From contig CAMBBW010000009.1 in the NCBI GenBank assembly GCA_945863425.1, positions 1 to 32,455 of the forward strand: a stretch of 32,455 bases of DNA. Direction: 5' to 3'. The notes beneath the pieces were generated by a model. That model was not told the DNA's origin, did not search any database, and saw only the letters and a program-made list of their open reading frames with translations. Below, piece by piece: positions 1 through 9,883 of this stretch. This DNA comes from Lishizhenia tianjinensis. Its GTDB lineage: Bacteria > Bacteroidota > Bacteroidia > Flavobacteriales_D > Crocinitomicaceae. Every line of letters begins with the position of its first letter. Positions within the stretch are counted from its first letter, which is position 1. Made by a program: the position numbers and the translations under genes.

Positions 1-1250
1 GCAGTTTCCTTGGACATAATTGTCATGATCAATCTCAAGTAAATATAAACACCAATTGCTGAGTTAATCAGAGCAAAGACAATCAACCAAGGGTAATAAG
101 ACCAAACACTAGAAAACAACATTAATTTCCCAAAAAAACCGGTCATTGGTGGAATTCCCGATGTTGATAATAATGCTGCAATGGCTACCAACCCAATAAG
201 TGGTTTACGATATCCAATACCTTTAAAAGAAGCAATTTCGTCCGCATCATCATTCAAGATCATTGAAATAGTCAATAGAGTAACAACAGAAGTTCCGTAA
301 CCTAACATGAAAACCCACAACGTGGAATCACTTAATGCACTTGGGTACAAAATCGCCATTAAAGCATAAGCTCCATTTGTAATACTCGAATAGGCCATTA
401 ACCGCTTGAATTTGGTTTGAACCAGGGCAGATAAATTCCCTATAAACATGGAAATTCCGATGAGTACAGCGATTAAGGTTGACCAGAAATCGTACAACCC
501 ACCAAATGCCATGTGAAAAAACTTAATAAATGCATAAATCCCAACTACCTTAACAACGGATGACATATATCCCATAAATACCGTTGGACTACCTTGGTAA
601 ACATCGGGTACCCAGAAATGAAAAGGGGCAACACCAACTTTGAAAAGAAAAGACGCTAAAATAAAAATCATTCCAACATACAACATCGCATTTCCAGAAG
701 AATTAATCGTTTTAGATAGAATCTCGGATAACTCAAAAGATTGTGTTGCGCCGTAGGTTAAAACAACACCAAACAACAAAAGACACGTTGCAAATGCACC
801 CATGAAAAAATATTTTACTGCAGCTTCTGAAGATTCAGAAACCCCTTTTTTAGAACCTGCTAACACATATAAGGGAATGGATAAAATCTCCAAACCAAGG
901 AAAAACATAAATAAATCGGTAAATCCAATCAGTATAATTCCACCACAAAGAGAAAATAATAATAAGGCGTTATAATCACCGGCATGACTTTTTTCCTCTA
1001 AAAATTCTTTTTGTCCAGAAAGTACTATTAAAAGTGTTAGTAAAATAGCCAATACAACAAATCCATTTCCAACTTGATTAAATTCTAGTAAATTATATTC
1101 CGCCGGAAGTATATTCAATGGATAATGCTGAACAATGGCAGCTCCAATTAAACCAATTACAGAAATGATTGTAGTTAGCTTTGGTTGATTGTAAATACCT
1201 AAAAATAAAGCAATAATTCCTGAAAGAAATAATACGATGATAGCCTCCAT
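1..1250 (-). CDS. nuoN: NADH-quinone oxidoreductase subunit N (partial, C-terminus beyond left edge)
   Basis: Minus-strand frame from ATG at 1248-1250 reads MEAIIVLFLSGIIALFLGIYNQPKLTTIISVIGLIGAAIVQHYPLNILPAEYNLLEF..., a polytopic membrane protein directly downstream of nuoM. Not in the ORF track because it is truncated by the window edge. Confidence 0.88.
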   Translation of the reverse strand, partial: MEAIIVLFLSGIIALFLGIYNQPKLTTIISVIGLIGAAIVQHYPLNILPAEYNLLEFNQVGNGFVVLAILLTLLIVLSGQKEFLEEKSHAGDYNALLLFSLCGGIILIGFTDLFMFFLGLEILSIPLYVLAGSKKGVSESSEAAVKYFFMGAFATCLLLFGVVLTYGATQSFELSEILSKTINSSGNAMLYVGMIFILASFLFKVGVAPFHFWVPDVYQGSPTVFMGYMSSVVKVVGIYAFIKFFHMAFGGLYDFWSTLIAVLIGISMFIGNLSALVQTKFKRLMAYSSITNGAYALMAILYPSALSDSTLWVFMLGYGTSVVTLLTISMILNDDADEIASFKGIGYRKPLIGLVAIAALLSTSGIPPMTGFFGKLMLFSSVWSYYPWLIVFALINSAIGVYIYLRLIMTIMSKET

Positions 1251-1251
1251 A

Positions 1252-2682
1252 TTAGTGGGTAGTTGTTTCGTTAAAAATAATAATTAGCTTGTCAAGACTT
1301 GGACCAACCAGATCTGCAATGCATTGAGGAAACAATCCGATCCCAACAATGGCAATGGTTAGTAGAATAAATACTAAAATTTCATTCCAACGCAAATCTT
1401 CAAAAGATTCATTTTTAGGTGCACCAAACATACTTAACTGATATGCCCTTAAGGTATACACTGCACCAAATACGAGAGTTGTTGCGCTAAGAATACCTAT
1501 GGCAAAATTAAATTCAGTTAGTTCTTTTAGTAAGGTGAACTCTCCGATAAATCCTGCAGTAAATGGCACCGAGACAGATGCGAACGCAATAATAGCAAAC
1601 CAAAAACCAAATTTAGGAGCTAGGGTAGCAGTACCTTGCATGTGCGATAACTCACGTGTTTTTAATCGTGATTCAAGAATATCTGCTACAAGGAACAATC
1701 CGATGGCGATTAAAGAGTGATTGACAATTTGAACAGATGCTCCAACCAGTGCGTCTTTGGTAAACACCATAATTCCAGCTGCTATTAACCCCAAGTGACT
1801 TATGGAAGCATAAGCAAATAAACGCTTAATATCTTGTTGTTTAATGCAAATAATTGCAGCGTAAATTATACCAATAACACTTAAAATAATTACTAACCAT
1901 TTAATTTCAGCGACTCCTTCGGGAACAAGCGGAATCATCCATTTAATCATTCCGAAAAGTGCCATTTTCAACATTAAGGCTGAAAGTAGCATTGTTCCAG
2001 ACATGGGTGCTGAAGTATAGGTGTCAGGCTGCCAAGTATGAAAAGGGAAAAGTGGAATTTTAATGGCAAATGCAAGAAGAAATCCAGAAATGATCCAGCA
2101 CGCTTCTTTCGTAGGAAGATGAACGGCTAATAAATCAGAATAAGCAAAAGAATTTGCTTTTAAACCTAGTGCAATAAAGGAAAGTAGCATTCCTAATGAT
2201 CCGATAAGTGTATAAATGAAAAATTTCAACAAAACTTTATTCGTTCCTTTTCCAAACCAATACAGGATAAGAAAAACTGGAATAAGCGTAAATTCCCAAA
2301 AAATATAAAATAAGATACCGTCAGCCGCTGTAAATACTCCTAACAAACCGAATTGCATGAAAAATACAAGTGCATGAAAAACACGATTTTCGGAGGTAGC
2401 TGAATTGTTATAATTACTTAAGATAATTATCGGAACGATCAAATTTGTTAGAGCGATCATCATTAAGCCTAATCCGTCATACCCAATTTGAAAAGTTAAT
2501 CCGAATGGCATTTCTGTAGTCTCAAAAATAGATACATATGAACCCGTTTCAAAATTAATTAGATGAATTATTGCAATAGCTGCAGACACAAAGCTACCAG
2601 CCAACCCAAATAGTTTGATACTATTACGGGGAACAAAAAAGGAAATTAATCCTAGGACAACTGTTATAATTAGAAGTTCCAC
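1252..2682 (-). CDS. nuoM: NADH-quinone oxidoreductase subunit M
   Basis: 476 aa, proton-antiporter-like subunit motifs (FYIFWEFTLIPVFLI, FPFHTWQPDTYTSAPMSGTMLLSALMLKM, FAYASISHLG); operon position. Confidence 0.96.
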   Translation of the reverse strand: MELLIITVVLGLISFFVPRNSIKLFGLAGSFVSAAIAIIHLINFETGSYVSIFETTEMPFGLTFQIGYDGLGLMMIALTNLIVPIIILSNYNNSATSENRVFHALVFFMQFGLLGVFTAADGILFYIFWEFTLIPVFLILYWFGKGTNKVLLKFFIYTLIGSLGMLLSFIALGLKANSFAYSDLLAVHLPTKEACWIISGFLLAFAIKIPLFPFHTWQPDTYTSAPMSGTMLLSALMLKMALFGMIKWMIPLVPEGVAEIKWLVIILSVIGIIYAAIICIKQQDIKRLFAYASISHLGLIAAGIMVFTKDALVGASVQIVNHSLIAIGLFLVADILESRLKTRELSHMQGTATLAPKFGFWFAIIAFASVSVPFTAGFIGEFTLLKELTEFNFAIGILSATTLVFGAVYTLRAYQLSMFGAPKNESFEDLRWNEILVFILLTIAIVGIGLFPQCIADLVGPSLDKLIIIFNETTTH

Positions 2683-4604
2683 AGCTTGAAATAAATTAAA
2701 TAATAACTAATTAAACCAACGATTCCCAAAATCATCCAGAAAAAGTAACTCGACAAAATACCCGTTTGAATTTTGCGGATTTGAGAACCTGAAAAACTAA
2801 TCATGTGAGTTAAAAGTCCAATCCCTTTAATTAAAATGCTATTTTCTATGAATGGTAGTACTTTTGATGCTTTCCATTCAACTGATTTCACAAATAAAGC
2901 ATTGTAAATCTCATCAAAATATAATTTTTTTGAGGAAAGTTTTTCCCATCCGGTAAAAGCATGTTCATCCTTGGTTACTTTTTGTTTAGAAACATACATC
3001 CAGTAAGAAATACCAATAATTAAGAATGTAATAACACTTGTTCCAATCATGATTCCAACAGCCGAACTTGTTTCCAAATGGTGTGGATGAATTTTGTCTA
3101 ATCCAAACGTTCCATGATTTAGAAAATGATCCAACCAATGTGCGCCATTTGAAACAATAAAATCAGGTAAATTTAGTGCACCACCAAGTACAGAAAATAT
3201 GGCCAAAACAATCAAAGGTAGTGTCATAACACCCGGACTTTCATGTAAATGTTCTTTCGTGTGATGATCCCCTCTGAATTGTCCAAAAAATACAAGGAAA
3301 TACATTCTGAACATATAAATAGCTGTTAATGAGGCGGACAAAATCAATAAAGAAAAAATTAATGGACTGTGTACAAACCCGGCGGCTAAAATCTCATCTT
3401 TTGAGAAAAAACCTGATAGTAACGGGAATCCAGAAATTGCTAAGGTTCCTAGTAAGAAAACGAGGTGTGTTACAGGCATATATTTCTTTAGTCCACCCAT
3501 TTTTGTGATATCTTGTTCGTGATGATTCGCGTGAATAATGCTACCGGAGCCAAGAAATAACAGTGCTTTGAAGAATGCATGAGTTGTAACATGGAAAATA
3601 GCTACAGTATACGAACCCAATCCAAGCGCAACAAACATTAAACCTAATTGGGATACCGTTGAATAAGCAAGTACTTTTTTAATATCATTTTGACGCATAG
3701 CAATAAATGCAGCAACCAAGGAAGTAGCAAGTCCAATGTATAAGATAATATGTTGCGTATAGGGTGCTAATTCGAATAAGAAATTGGAACGAACAACGAG
3801 GTAAATACCTGCTGTAACCATTGTCGCGGCATGAATTAATGCAGAAACGGGAGTTGGTCCAGCCATTGCATCTGGTAACCAAGTAAATAATGGTATTTGG
3901 GCAGATTTACCAGTAGCGGCAATGAACAAACACAAGGTAATTCCAACAATGGCAACAGAATCAGTGGCAATTGAAAGTGACTTCATTTTTTCAGCAATCA
4001 CAGAAAACTCAAGTGAGCCAAATTGATTGATTAATAAAAAACAACCAATTAACAAACCTAAATCACCTATTCGATTCATTACAAAAGCTTTTCGGGCAGC
4101 CAATGTATTTAGCAATCCTTTTTCTTTGTCGTTATAATGAAAACCAATCAATAGATACGAACAGATTCCAACTCCTTCCCATCCAAAAAAGAGCATGAAA
4201 TAACTGCTACCCAATACCAAAATTAACATGGAGAAGATGAATAAATTCAAATAAGTAAAGAATTTATAAAACCCAGGATCTCCTTTCATATATCCCATTG
4301 AGAATATATGTATTAACGAACCAATACCAGTTATTATCATTGTCATCCAAATCGCAAGTGAATCCACTTGTAATCCGGCATCCAGACTGAAATCAGATAA
4401 TTTTAATAGAGAAAACAAAGGAACATTAACTACGGAATCTAACGAAAGAAAAATGCTGAAAGAAATAACGAATGGTATTGCGACCATAAGAGTGCCAATT
4501 GTTCCAACTACAGTTTCGGACAAATTCTTTCCAATTGTTCCATTTATCAGGCCCCCAATAAGTGGAAAAAGTAAAACGAATAGTATTAAAGTTTCAGTTC
4601 CCAT
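2670..4604 (-). CDS. nuoL: NADH-quinone oxidoreductase subunit L
   Basis: 644 aa; FFGWEGVGICSYLLIGF, PLFTWLPDAMAGPTPVSALIHAATMVTAGIYL and AYSTVSQLGLMF motifs. Confidence 0.97.
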   Translation of the reverse strand: MGTETLILFVLLFPLIGGLINGTIGKNLSETVVGTIGTLMVAIPFVISFSIFLSLDSVVNVPLFSLLKLSDFSLDAGLQVDSLAIWMTMIITGIGSLIHIFSMGYMKGDPGFYKFFTYLNLFIFSMLILVLGSSYFMLFFGWEGVGICSYLLIGFHYNDKEKGLLNTLAARKAFVMNRIGDLGLLIGCFLLINQFGSLEFSVIAEKMKSLSIATDSVAIVGITLCLFIAATGKSAQIPLFTWLPDAMAGPTPVSALIHAATMVTAGIYLVVRSNFLFELAPYTQHIILYIGLATSLVAAFIAMRQNDIKKVLAYSTVSQLGLMFVALGLGSYTVAIFHVTTHAFFKALLFLGSGSIIHANHHEQDITKMGGLKKYMPVTHLVFLLGTLAISGFPLLSGFFSKDEILAAGFVHSPLIFSLLILSASLTAIYMFRMYFLVFFGQFRGDHHTKEHLHESPGVMTLPLIVLAIFSVLGGALNLPDFIVSNGAHWLDHFLNHGTFGLDKIHPHHLETSSAVGIMIGTSVITFLIIGISYWMYVSKQKVTKDEHAFTGWEKLSSKKLYFDEIYNALFVKSVEWKASKVLPFIENSILIKGIGLLTHMISFSGSQIRKIQTGILSSYFFWMILGIVGLISYYLIYFKLWNF

Positions 4605-4607
4605 CGA

Positions 4608-4937
4608 TTACCCTTTTAAATTGTTAAATAAGTCAGCGTCAATATTTCGTTTATTTCTGTAGGCAAGAATTAAAATTGATAATCCTACTGTTGCTTCCGC
4701 TGCTGCAACAACCACGATGAAGAAAACAAAAATTTGCGCATCACCTTGATTGAAATAACTAGAAAATGCAACAAGTAAAAGATTTACAGAGTTTAGCATT
4801 AATTCAATACACATTAACATAACAATCATATTTTTGCGTGTCATCAGTCCGATGGCTCCAATTGAAAATAGAATGGAGGAAAGAATTACGTAGTAATCTA
4901 CTGTTAATCCTTGTGTGATAGATAGAGCTGCTGGCAT
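4608..4937 (-). CDS. nuoK: NADH-quinone oxidoreductase subunit K
   Basis: 109 aa, three TM segments, LMCIELMLNSVNLLLVAFS...AAAEATVGLSILI. Confidence 0.96.
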   Translation of the reverse strand: MPAALSITQGLTVDYYVILSSILFSIGAIGLMTRKNMIVMLMCIELMLNSVNLLLVAFSSYFNQGDAQIFVFFIVVVAAAEATVGLSILILAYRNKRNIDADLFNNLKG

Positions 4938-4939
4938 AA

Positions 4940-5446
4940 TTAATCAATATGTTGTTTTTCTCTTTTGGCAAGCAATACAGCTCCCACCATTGCAGAGATG
5001 AATAAAATCGACGAAATCTCAAAGGGAACAACGTATTTAGAAAACAATAAGGTTCCTAAATTTTCGACCAAACCAACATCACTTTTAACTATGGTATTCG
5101 TAAACGTGATTCCGTCTTTTAATGCTGCCAAGATTACAAGTAGAAGAGCTCCACCAGCAATTACTGCGGTAAACGAAATAGGATGATTTGTTTTTTTTTC
5201 ATCTACTTTATTTAGATTTAGGAGCATTAAAACAAACAGGAAAAGAACCATTATAGCTCCTGCATAAACGATAATATTCACAATTGCAATGAACTGAGCA
5301 TTCATTAATATGAAATGTCCAGAAATAAAGAAGAATGTAATTACTAAATAGAGTACGCTTCTAATTGGGTGTTTACTGAGAATCACCATCAGTGCTGAAC
5401 CGATAGTCATTCCGCCCAAGATAATTGAGATTAGTTCTAATATCAT
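4940..5446 (-). CDS. nuoJ: NADH-quinone oxidoreductase subunit J
   Basis: 168 aa, NIIVYAGAIMVLFLFVLMLLNL signature; operon position. Confidence 0.95.
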   Translation of the reverse strand: MILELISIILGGMTIGSALMVILSKHPIRSVLYLVITFFFISGHFILMNAQFIAIVNIIVYAGAIMVLFLFVLMLLNLNKVDEKKTNHPISFTAVIAGGALLLVILAALKDGITFTNTIVKSDVGLVENLGTLLFSKYVVPFEISSILFISAMVGAVLLAKREKQHID

Positions 5447-5985
5447 ATTGCTCCTCTTTTTCCTGTGTTTTGCCTAAGGCTGATGTCTATTCGATCTTCC
5501 ATTGACTCAACCAATTTATCTTTGCCGTATATAAAATTGGCACGTTCAAATTCGGTTGGAACGATTCTATCTGTTAAGAAAATTGCTTCTTTTGGACAGG
5601 CTTCTTCGCACAATCCGCAAAAAATACATCTCAACATATTAATTTCATAAGTTGAAGCATATTTCTCTTCACGATACAAATTTTCTTCGCCACGTTTTCT
5701 TTCATCTGCCACCATTGTTATTGCCTCAGCCGGACATGCAACTGCGCACAATCCACATGCCGTGCAATTTTCTCTTCCTTCTTCATCGCGTTTAAGTACA
5801 TGTTGTCCTCTATAAACAGGTGCAAAAACACGTATTTCTTCTGGGTATTTGATTGTCTTTTTTCGTGTGAGGATATGTTTCATTGTAATCATCATCCCAC
5901 TAAAAATAGCAGGTAAATACAATTTCTCAATGAATGTCATTGGTTTGTCAGAAACAACTTTTTTCCTATTAGTGAAGCTTTCCAT
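5443..5985 (-). CDS. nuoI: NADH-quinone oxidoreductase subunit I (2x[4Fe-4S])
   Basis: 180 aa with two ferredoxin motifs CTACGLCAVACPAEA and CIFCGLCEEACPKEAI. Confidence 0.96.
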   Translation of the reverse strand: MESFTNRKKVVSDKPMTFIEKLYLPAIFSGMMITMKHILTRKKTIKYPEEIRVFAPVYRGQHVLKRDEEGRENCTACGLCAVACPAEAITMVADERKRGEENLYREEKYASTYEINMLRCIFCGLCEEACPKEAIFLTDRIVPTEFERANFIYGKDKLVESMEDRIDISLRQNTGKRGAI

Positions 5986-5997
5986 TTCTTTTAATTT

Positions 5998-7026
5998 TTA
6001 GAACCAACCTTTGTGAAAGGCGATCACAATAGCTGTAATTAACATATTAATTATGGCGGCTGGAATCAGTGTTTTCCAACCCAAATGCATTAATTGATCA
6101 AATCTAAAACGTGGAATTGTCCAACGAATCCACATGAAAACAAAAATGAACAAAAATGTTTTGGTGAAAAAAGCTAGAACACCCAATATTGCTAGTGTAT
6201 TACCATCAAAGTAATCCATGCCTGGGAAATTGTATCCACCAAAGAAAAGAATAGCCATCAAAGCAGAAGAAATAAACATGGAAACATATTCTGCAAATAA
6301 AAATAAACCCAGTTTCATGGAAGAATATTCTGTATGATAACCACCAACAAGTTCAGATTCACACTCTGCTAAATCAAAAGGAGCTCTGTTTGTTTCAGCG
6401 AGGGAACAAATAAAGAAAATTAAGAAACAAACGGGTTGATAGAAGATATTCCAATTCATGCCATGTTGACTTTTCACGATATCAGTTAAACTTAAACTTC
6501 CTGTTAACAGAATGATCGTTATTAAGGAAATCCCCATTGCTAGTTCATAAGAAATCATTTGGGAGGAAGCCCGTATTGCACCGAAAAGTGAGTACTTATT
6601 ATTGGAAGCCCAACCACCAATCATGATTCCATAAACTCCAATAGAAACAACACCAAAAATGAATAGGATTCCAATGTTAAAATCAGCAATTTGAAGCTCG
6701 ATTTGTCTCCCGAAAATTTCAATCGGCGGACCCCAAGGAATAATTGTACTTGTTATTAATGCCGTAAACATGGAAATTCCTGGACCAATGATAAATAACC
6801 ATTTGTCTGAGTTTTTTGGTATGAAATCTTCTTTCATAAACATTTTTACACCATCAGCAATTGGTTGAAGTAAACCGAATGGTCCAGCTCGATCAGGTCC
6901 AATTCGATCCTGAATCCATGCCGCCAATTTCCGTTCGAAATAAGTAGAATATGCGGCAACACCTAATGATATTAGGAAAACGATAACTACTAGCGAGAAT
7001 TTCTCAATTAAAAGCGCCGTATCCAT
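5998..7026 (-). CDS. nuoH: NADH-quinone oxidoreductase subunit H
   Basis: 342 aa; ERKLAAWIQDRIGPDRAGPFGLLQPIADGVKMFMKEDFIP, AETNRAPFDLAECESELVGGYHTEYSSMKLG, RWTIPRFRFDQLMHLGWK. Confidence 0.97.
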   Translation of the reverse strand: MDTALLIEKFSLVVIVFLISLGVAAYSTYFERKLAAWIQDRIGPDRAGPFGLLQPIADGVKMFMKEDFIPKNSDKWLFIIGPGISMFTALITSTIIPWGPPIEIFGRQIELQIADFNIGILFIFGVVSIGVYGIMIGGWASNNKYSLFGAIRASSQMISYELAMGISLITIILLTGSLSLTDIVKSQHGMNWNIFYQPVCFLIFFICSLAETNRAPFDLAECESELVGGYHTEYSSMKLGLFLFAEYVSMFISSALMAILFFGGYNFPGMDYFDGNTLAILGVLAFFTKTFLFIFVFMWIRWTIPRFRFDQLMHLGWKTLIPAAIINMLITAIVIAFHKGWF

Positions 7027-8006
7027 TATTCAATATTTTTTGTTGACGAATCTATTTTTGTTTCATATTTCCCTTGGGAAATGACAGAATGTCTATCAAC
7101 TACTCTTGGTCCGATTACGTTCCATTTTGCCGTGTCTTTCTTCTCAAATCTACATTCGTTGCAAATCCAACCTGGTTTCCCTTCAATATCTTCTACTTCT
7201 CCGTAAGTATCTTTCCGTGCTGTAACGCGATAAACTTCATTACCGAACATCCATAGAACTACTTTTCCAGAACATTTCGTACAACTGCATTCTGCTTCCA
7301 TCGGTTTTAAAAACCAAACACGACTTTTAAAACGAAATGTTTTATCAGTTAACGCACCAACAGGACAAACATCGATCATATTTCCAGAAAAATCATTATC
7401 GATAGCGTTTTCAATATATGTACTGATTTCAGCATGCTCACCTCTGTTTAAGACACCGTGAACTCTATCTTCCGTTAAATTATTAGCAACATGAACACAT
7501 CGATAACAAAGAATGCATCGATTCATGTGCAATTTAATTGTATCACCAATATCTATTGGGTCAAACGTTCGTTTTTCTTCTTCGTATCTACTTGTTTGGG
7601 AGCCATGTTCGTATCCTCAATCTTGTAAATGACATTCACCTGCTTGATCACATACTGGACAATCTAATGGATGATTCGCTAATAAAAACTCAACAACTCC
7701 ACCGCGATTTTCATGGACTTTTTCGGATGTTTTGTTTTTCACTATCATGCCATCCATCACGTTCGTAGAACAAGAAGCAACCAATTTAGGCATGGGTCTT
7801 GGATCTGCTGTAGATCCAGCAGCAACCTCCACTAGACACGTTCTACATTTACCTCCAGTTCCGGGTAATTTGCTGTAATAACACATCGCAGGTGGAACAA
7901 CCTCACCACCAATTTGTCTGGCGGCATTCAATATTGTAGTACCTGGTTCTACTTCTACCTCAATATTATCTATAGTAACTTTAATCATAACTCCCGATCT
8001 ATGCAC
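7026..8006 (-). pseudogene. nuoG: NADH-quinone oxidoreductase subunit G, short form without the large molybdopterin domain, interrupted by one in-frame TGA at 7617-7619
   Basis: Track ORFs 7617..8006 and 7026..7532 lie in one frame. The join reads ...HPLDCPVCDQAGECHLQD-[TGA]-GYEHGSQTSRYEEEKRTFDPIDIGDTIKLHMNRCILCYRC.... The full span is 327 codons including the TGA and terminal stop. N-terminal 2Fe-2S, HxxxCxxCxxxxxC and CxxCxxC motifs are intact. Labelled pseudogene only because of the stop; function is unresolved. Confidence 0.85.
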
Positions 8007-9381
8007 TTACAGGTTCTTTACTTAACCCAAAGTTTCTTGTTTGTGATTCCTCTTTATTTGTTACGTGCCATTCAAATTCTTCTCTAAAATGATGAATTGC
8101 AGCTGCCACTGGCCAAGCCGCAGCGTCTCCTAATGGACAAATCGTATTTCCTTCAATTTTTTTATTGATTTCTGCTAATAGATCAATATCTCTTAAATTT
8201 CCTTGACCATTTTCCAAACGATAAAGTACTTTTTCCATCCAACTCGTTCCTTCACGACATGGAGAACATTGCCCACAAGACTCATGAGAATAGAATCGTG
8301 CAAAATTCCACGTATTTCGAACAATACATTGATCTTCGTCAAACACAATAAATCCACCTGAACCTAACATAGATCCTGTAGCAAACCCACCGTCAGAAAG
8401 ACTTTCATAGGTCATTAAACGATCTTCACCAGCAGCCGTTTTGGTTACCAAGTAATGAGGTAAAATAGGAACTGATGAACCGCCAGGAATACACGCTTTT
8501 AACTTTTTACCATTGGCCATTCCGCGACAATAATCATCGCCGTATATAAATTCTTCAACCGATAAGCCTAAATCAATTTCATAAACTCCCGGTCGAGCCA
8601 AATTTCCACTTGCTGAAATTAATTTTGTTCCTGTGCTTCGTCCAATTCCAATTTGAGCATAGGCATCGCCTCCATCGTTCACAATTGGAACCACTGCAGC
8701 AATACTTTCAACATTATTTACAACTGTAGGACATCCCCACAATCCTTTTACAGCAGGAAATGGAGGTTTAATTCTTGGATTTCCGCGTTTTCCCTCAAGA
8801 GACTCGATTAATGCTGTTTCTTCGCCACAAATATACGCTCCACCACCAGGCATAACGCGCAGGTCTAAGTCATAGCCAGAACCCAAAATGTTTTTCCCAA
8901 GATATCCTTGAGCATATGCTTCGGCAATTGCCTTTTCTAAAATATCGAGAATCCACATGAATTCGCCACGAATATAAATAAATGATAAATTACATCCTAA
9001 AGCATAGCTTGATGTAATCATTCCTTCAATTAATAAGTGTGGAAGGTACTCCATTAAATACCGATCCTTGAATGTTCCAGGTTCAGATTCATCTGCGTTA
9101 CAAACCAAATAACGAGGAACGCCCTCTGGTTTTGCTAAAAAAGACCACTTCATTCCGGTTGGAAATCCTGCGCCTCCTCTTCCACGTAAACCTGATTTTT
9201 TTACTTCTTCAACGACATCATCGGGTGACATCGTTTTAATCGCTTTATCAACGGATCGATAACCACCATTTTTTCTGTAGACATCAAAAGTTTCGATGCC
9301 CGGAATATTGACTTGTTCTATTAGTAATTTTCTTCCTTTCATATACTTAGGATTCAAATTGGCCTGATCGATAGGCATCAA
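7999..9381 (-). CDS. nuoF: NADH-quinone oxidoreductase subunit F
   Basis: 460 aa; GLRGRGGAGFPTGMKW, CNADESEPGTFKDR, GGGAYICGEETALIESLEGKRGNPR, ESCGQCSPCREG. Confidence 0.97.
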   Translation of the reverse strand: MMPIDQANLNPKYMKGRKLLIEQVNIPGIETFDVYRKNGGYRSVDKAIKTMSPDDVVEEVKKSGLRGRGGAGFPTGMKWSFLAKPEGVPRYLVCNADESEPGTFKDRYLMEYLPHLLIEGMITSSYALGCNLSFIYIRGEFMWILDILEKAIAEAYAQGYLGKNILGSGYDLDLRVMPGGGAYICGEETALIESLEGKRGNPRIKPPFPAVKGLWGCPTVVNNVESIAAVVPIVNDGGDAYAQIGIGRSTGTKLISASGNLARPGVYEIDLGLSVEEFIYGDDYCRGMANGKKLKACIPGGSSVPILPHYLVTKTAAGEDRLMTYESLSDGGFATGSMLGSGGFIVFDEDQCIVRNTWNFARFYSHESCGQCSPCREGTSWMEKVLYRLENGQGNLRDIDLLAEINKKIEGNTICPLGDAAAWPVAAAIHHFREEFEWHVTNKEESQTRNFGLSKEPVSA

Positions 9382-9880
9382 TTAGTTCATCAACTTTATC
9401 TTTCGTTAAAAACTCATGGTTTTTAAAGCGGCATTGTAGCATGGGTCCATACCCACAAGCACCTAAACATTCTGCGGTTTTCAAGGTGAACATACCGTCT
9501 TGAGTTGTTTCACCCACTTTAATGTTCAATTTATTTTCAATGTGCGAAATAATATCATCACTTCCCACCAACATACATGGTCCAGTTCTACAAACTTCAA
9601 AAACATGCTTACCAACGGGATCTAAATGGAACATGGTATAAAAGGTTGCTACCTCATACACTTCAATCGGTTGAATTTTTAATAATTCCGCCACATAATC
9701 CATTGTTTCTATACTCAGCCACCCAAATTCAATTTGAGCAAGGTGTAACACTCGAATCAACGCACTCTTATGCTTCCCCTCAGGAACATGGGTCATTAAT
9801 TCATTTACTTTTGCCAAAGATTCAGGACTTAATTCCCTTTTCTCTGCGTGTCGTTTATTCCAATCAACGTGTAATTTCAT
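9347..9880 (-). CDS. nuoE: NADH-quinone oxidoreductase subunit E (2Fe-2S)
   Basis: 177 aa; VATFYTMFHLDPVGKHVFEVCRTGPCMLVGSDD, AECLGACGYGPMLQ. Confidence 0.96.
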   Translation of the reverse strand: MKLHVDWNKRHAEKRELSPESLAKVNELMTHVPEGKHKSALIRVLHLAQIEFGWLSIETMDYVAELLKIQPIEVYEVATFYTMFHLDPVGKHVFEVCRTGPCMLVGSDDIISHIENKLNIKVGETTQDGMFTLKTAECLGACGYGPMLQCRFKNHEFLTKDKVDELIDAYRSGQFES

Positions 9881-9883
9881 AAT

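Noticed and set aside
1499-1720. Small plus-strand ORFs within the nuo operon (also 4453..4662, 4965..5186, 7074..7256, 7538..7768, 10238..10426, 10727..10981, 11316..11498)
   Set aside because: All overlap strongly supported complex I genes on the other strand, with no domain or leader evidence.
4804-5031. 75-aa minus-strand ORF spanning the nuoK/nuoJ junction, and 3685..3882 inside nuoL
   Set aside because: Alternative frames of conserved nuo genes; not protein-like.
7617-7619. TGA in nuoG as a selenocysteine codon
   Set aside because: The position is not one of the cluster cysteines, and I saw no convincing GC-rich SECIS-like hairpin in the following ~50 nt. Reassignment of TGA is also unlikely because several genes in the window end in TGA (for example at 27480, 28583 and 31070).
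9577-9882. 101-aa plus-strand ORF
   Set aside because: Fully antisense to nuoE, with no recognisable domain; explained by codon bias of the real gene.
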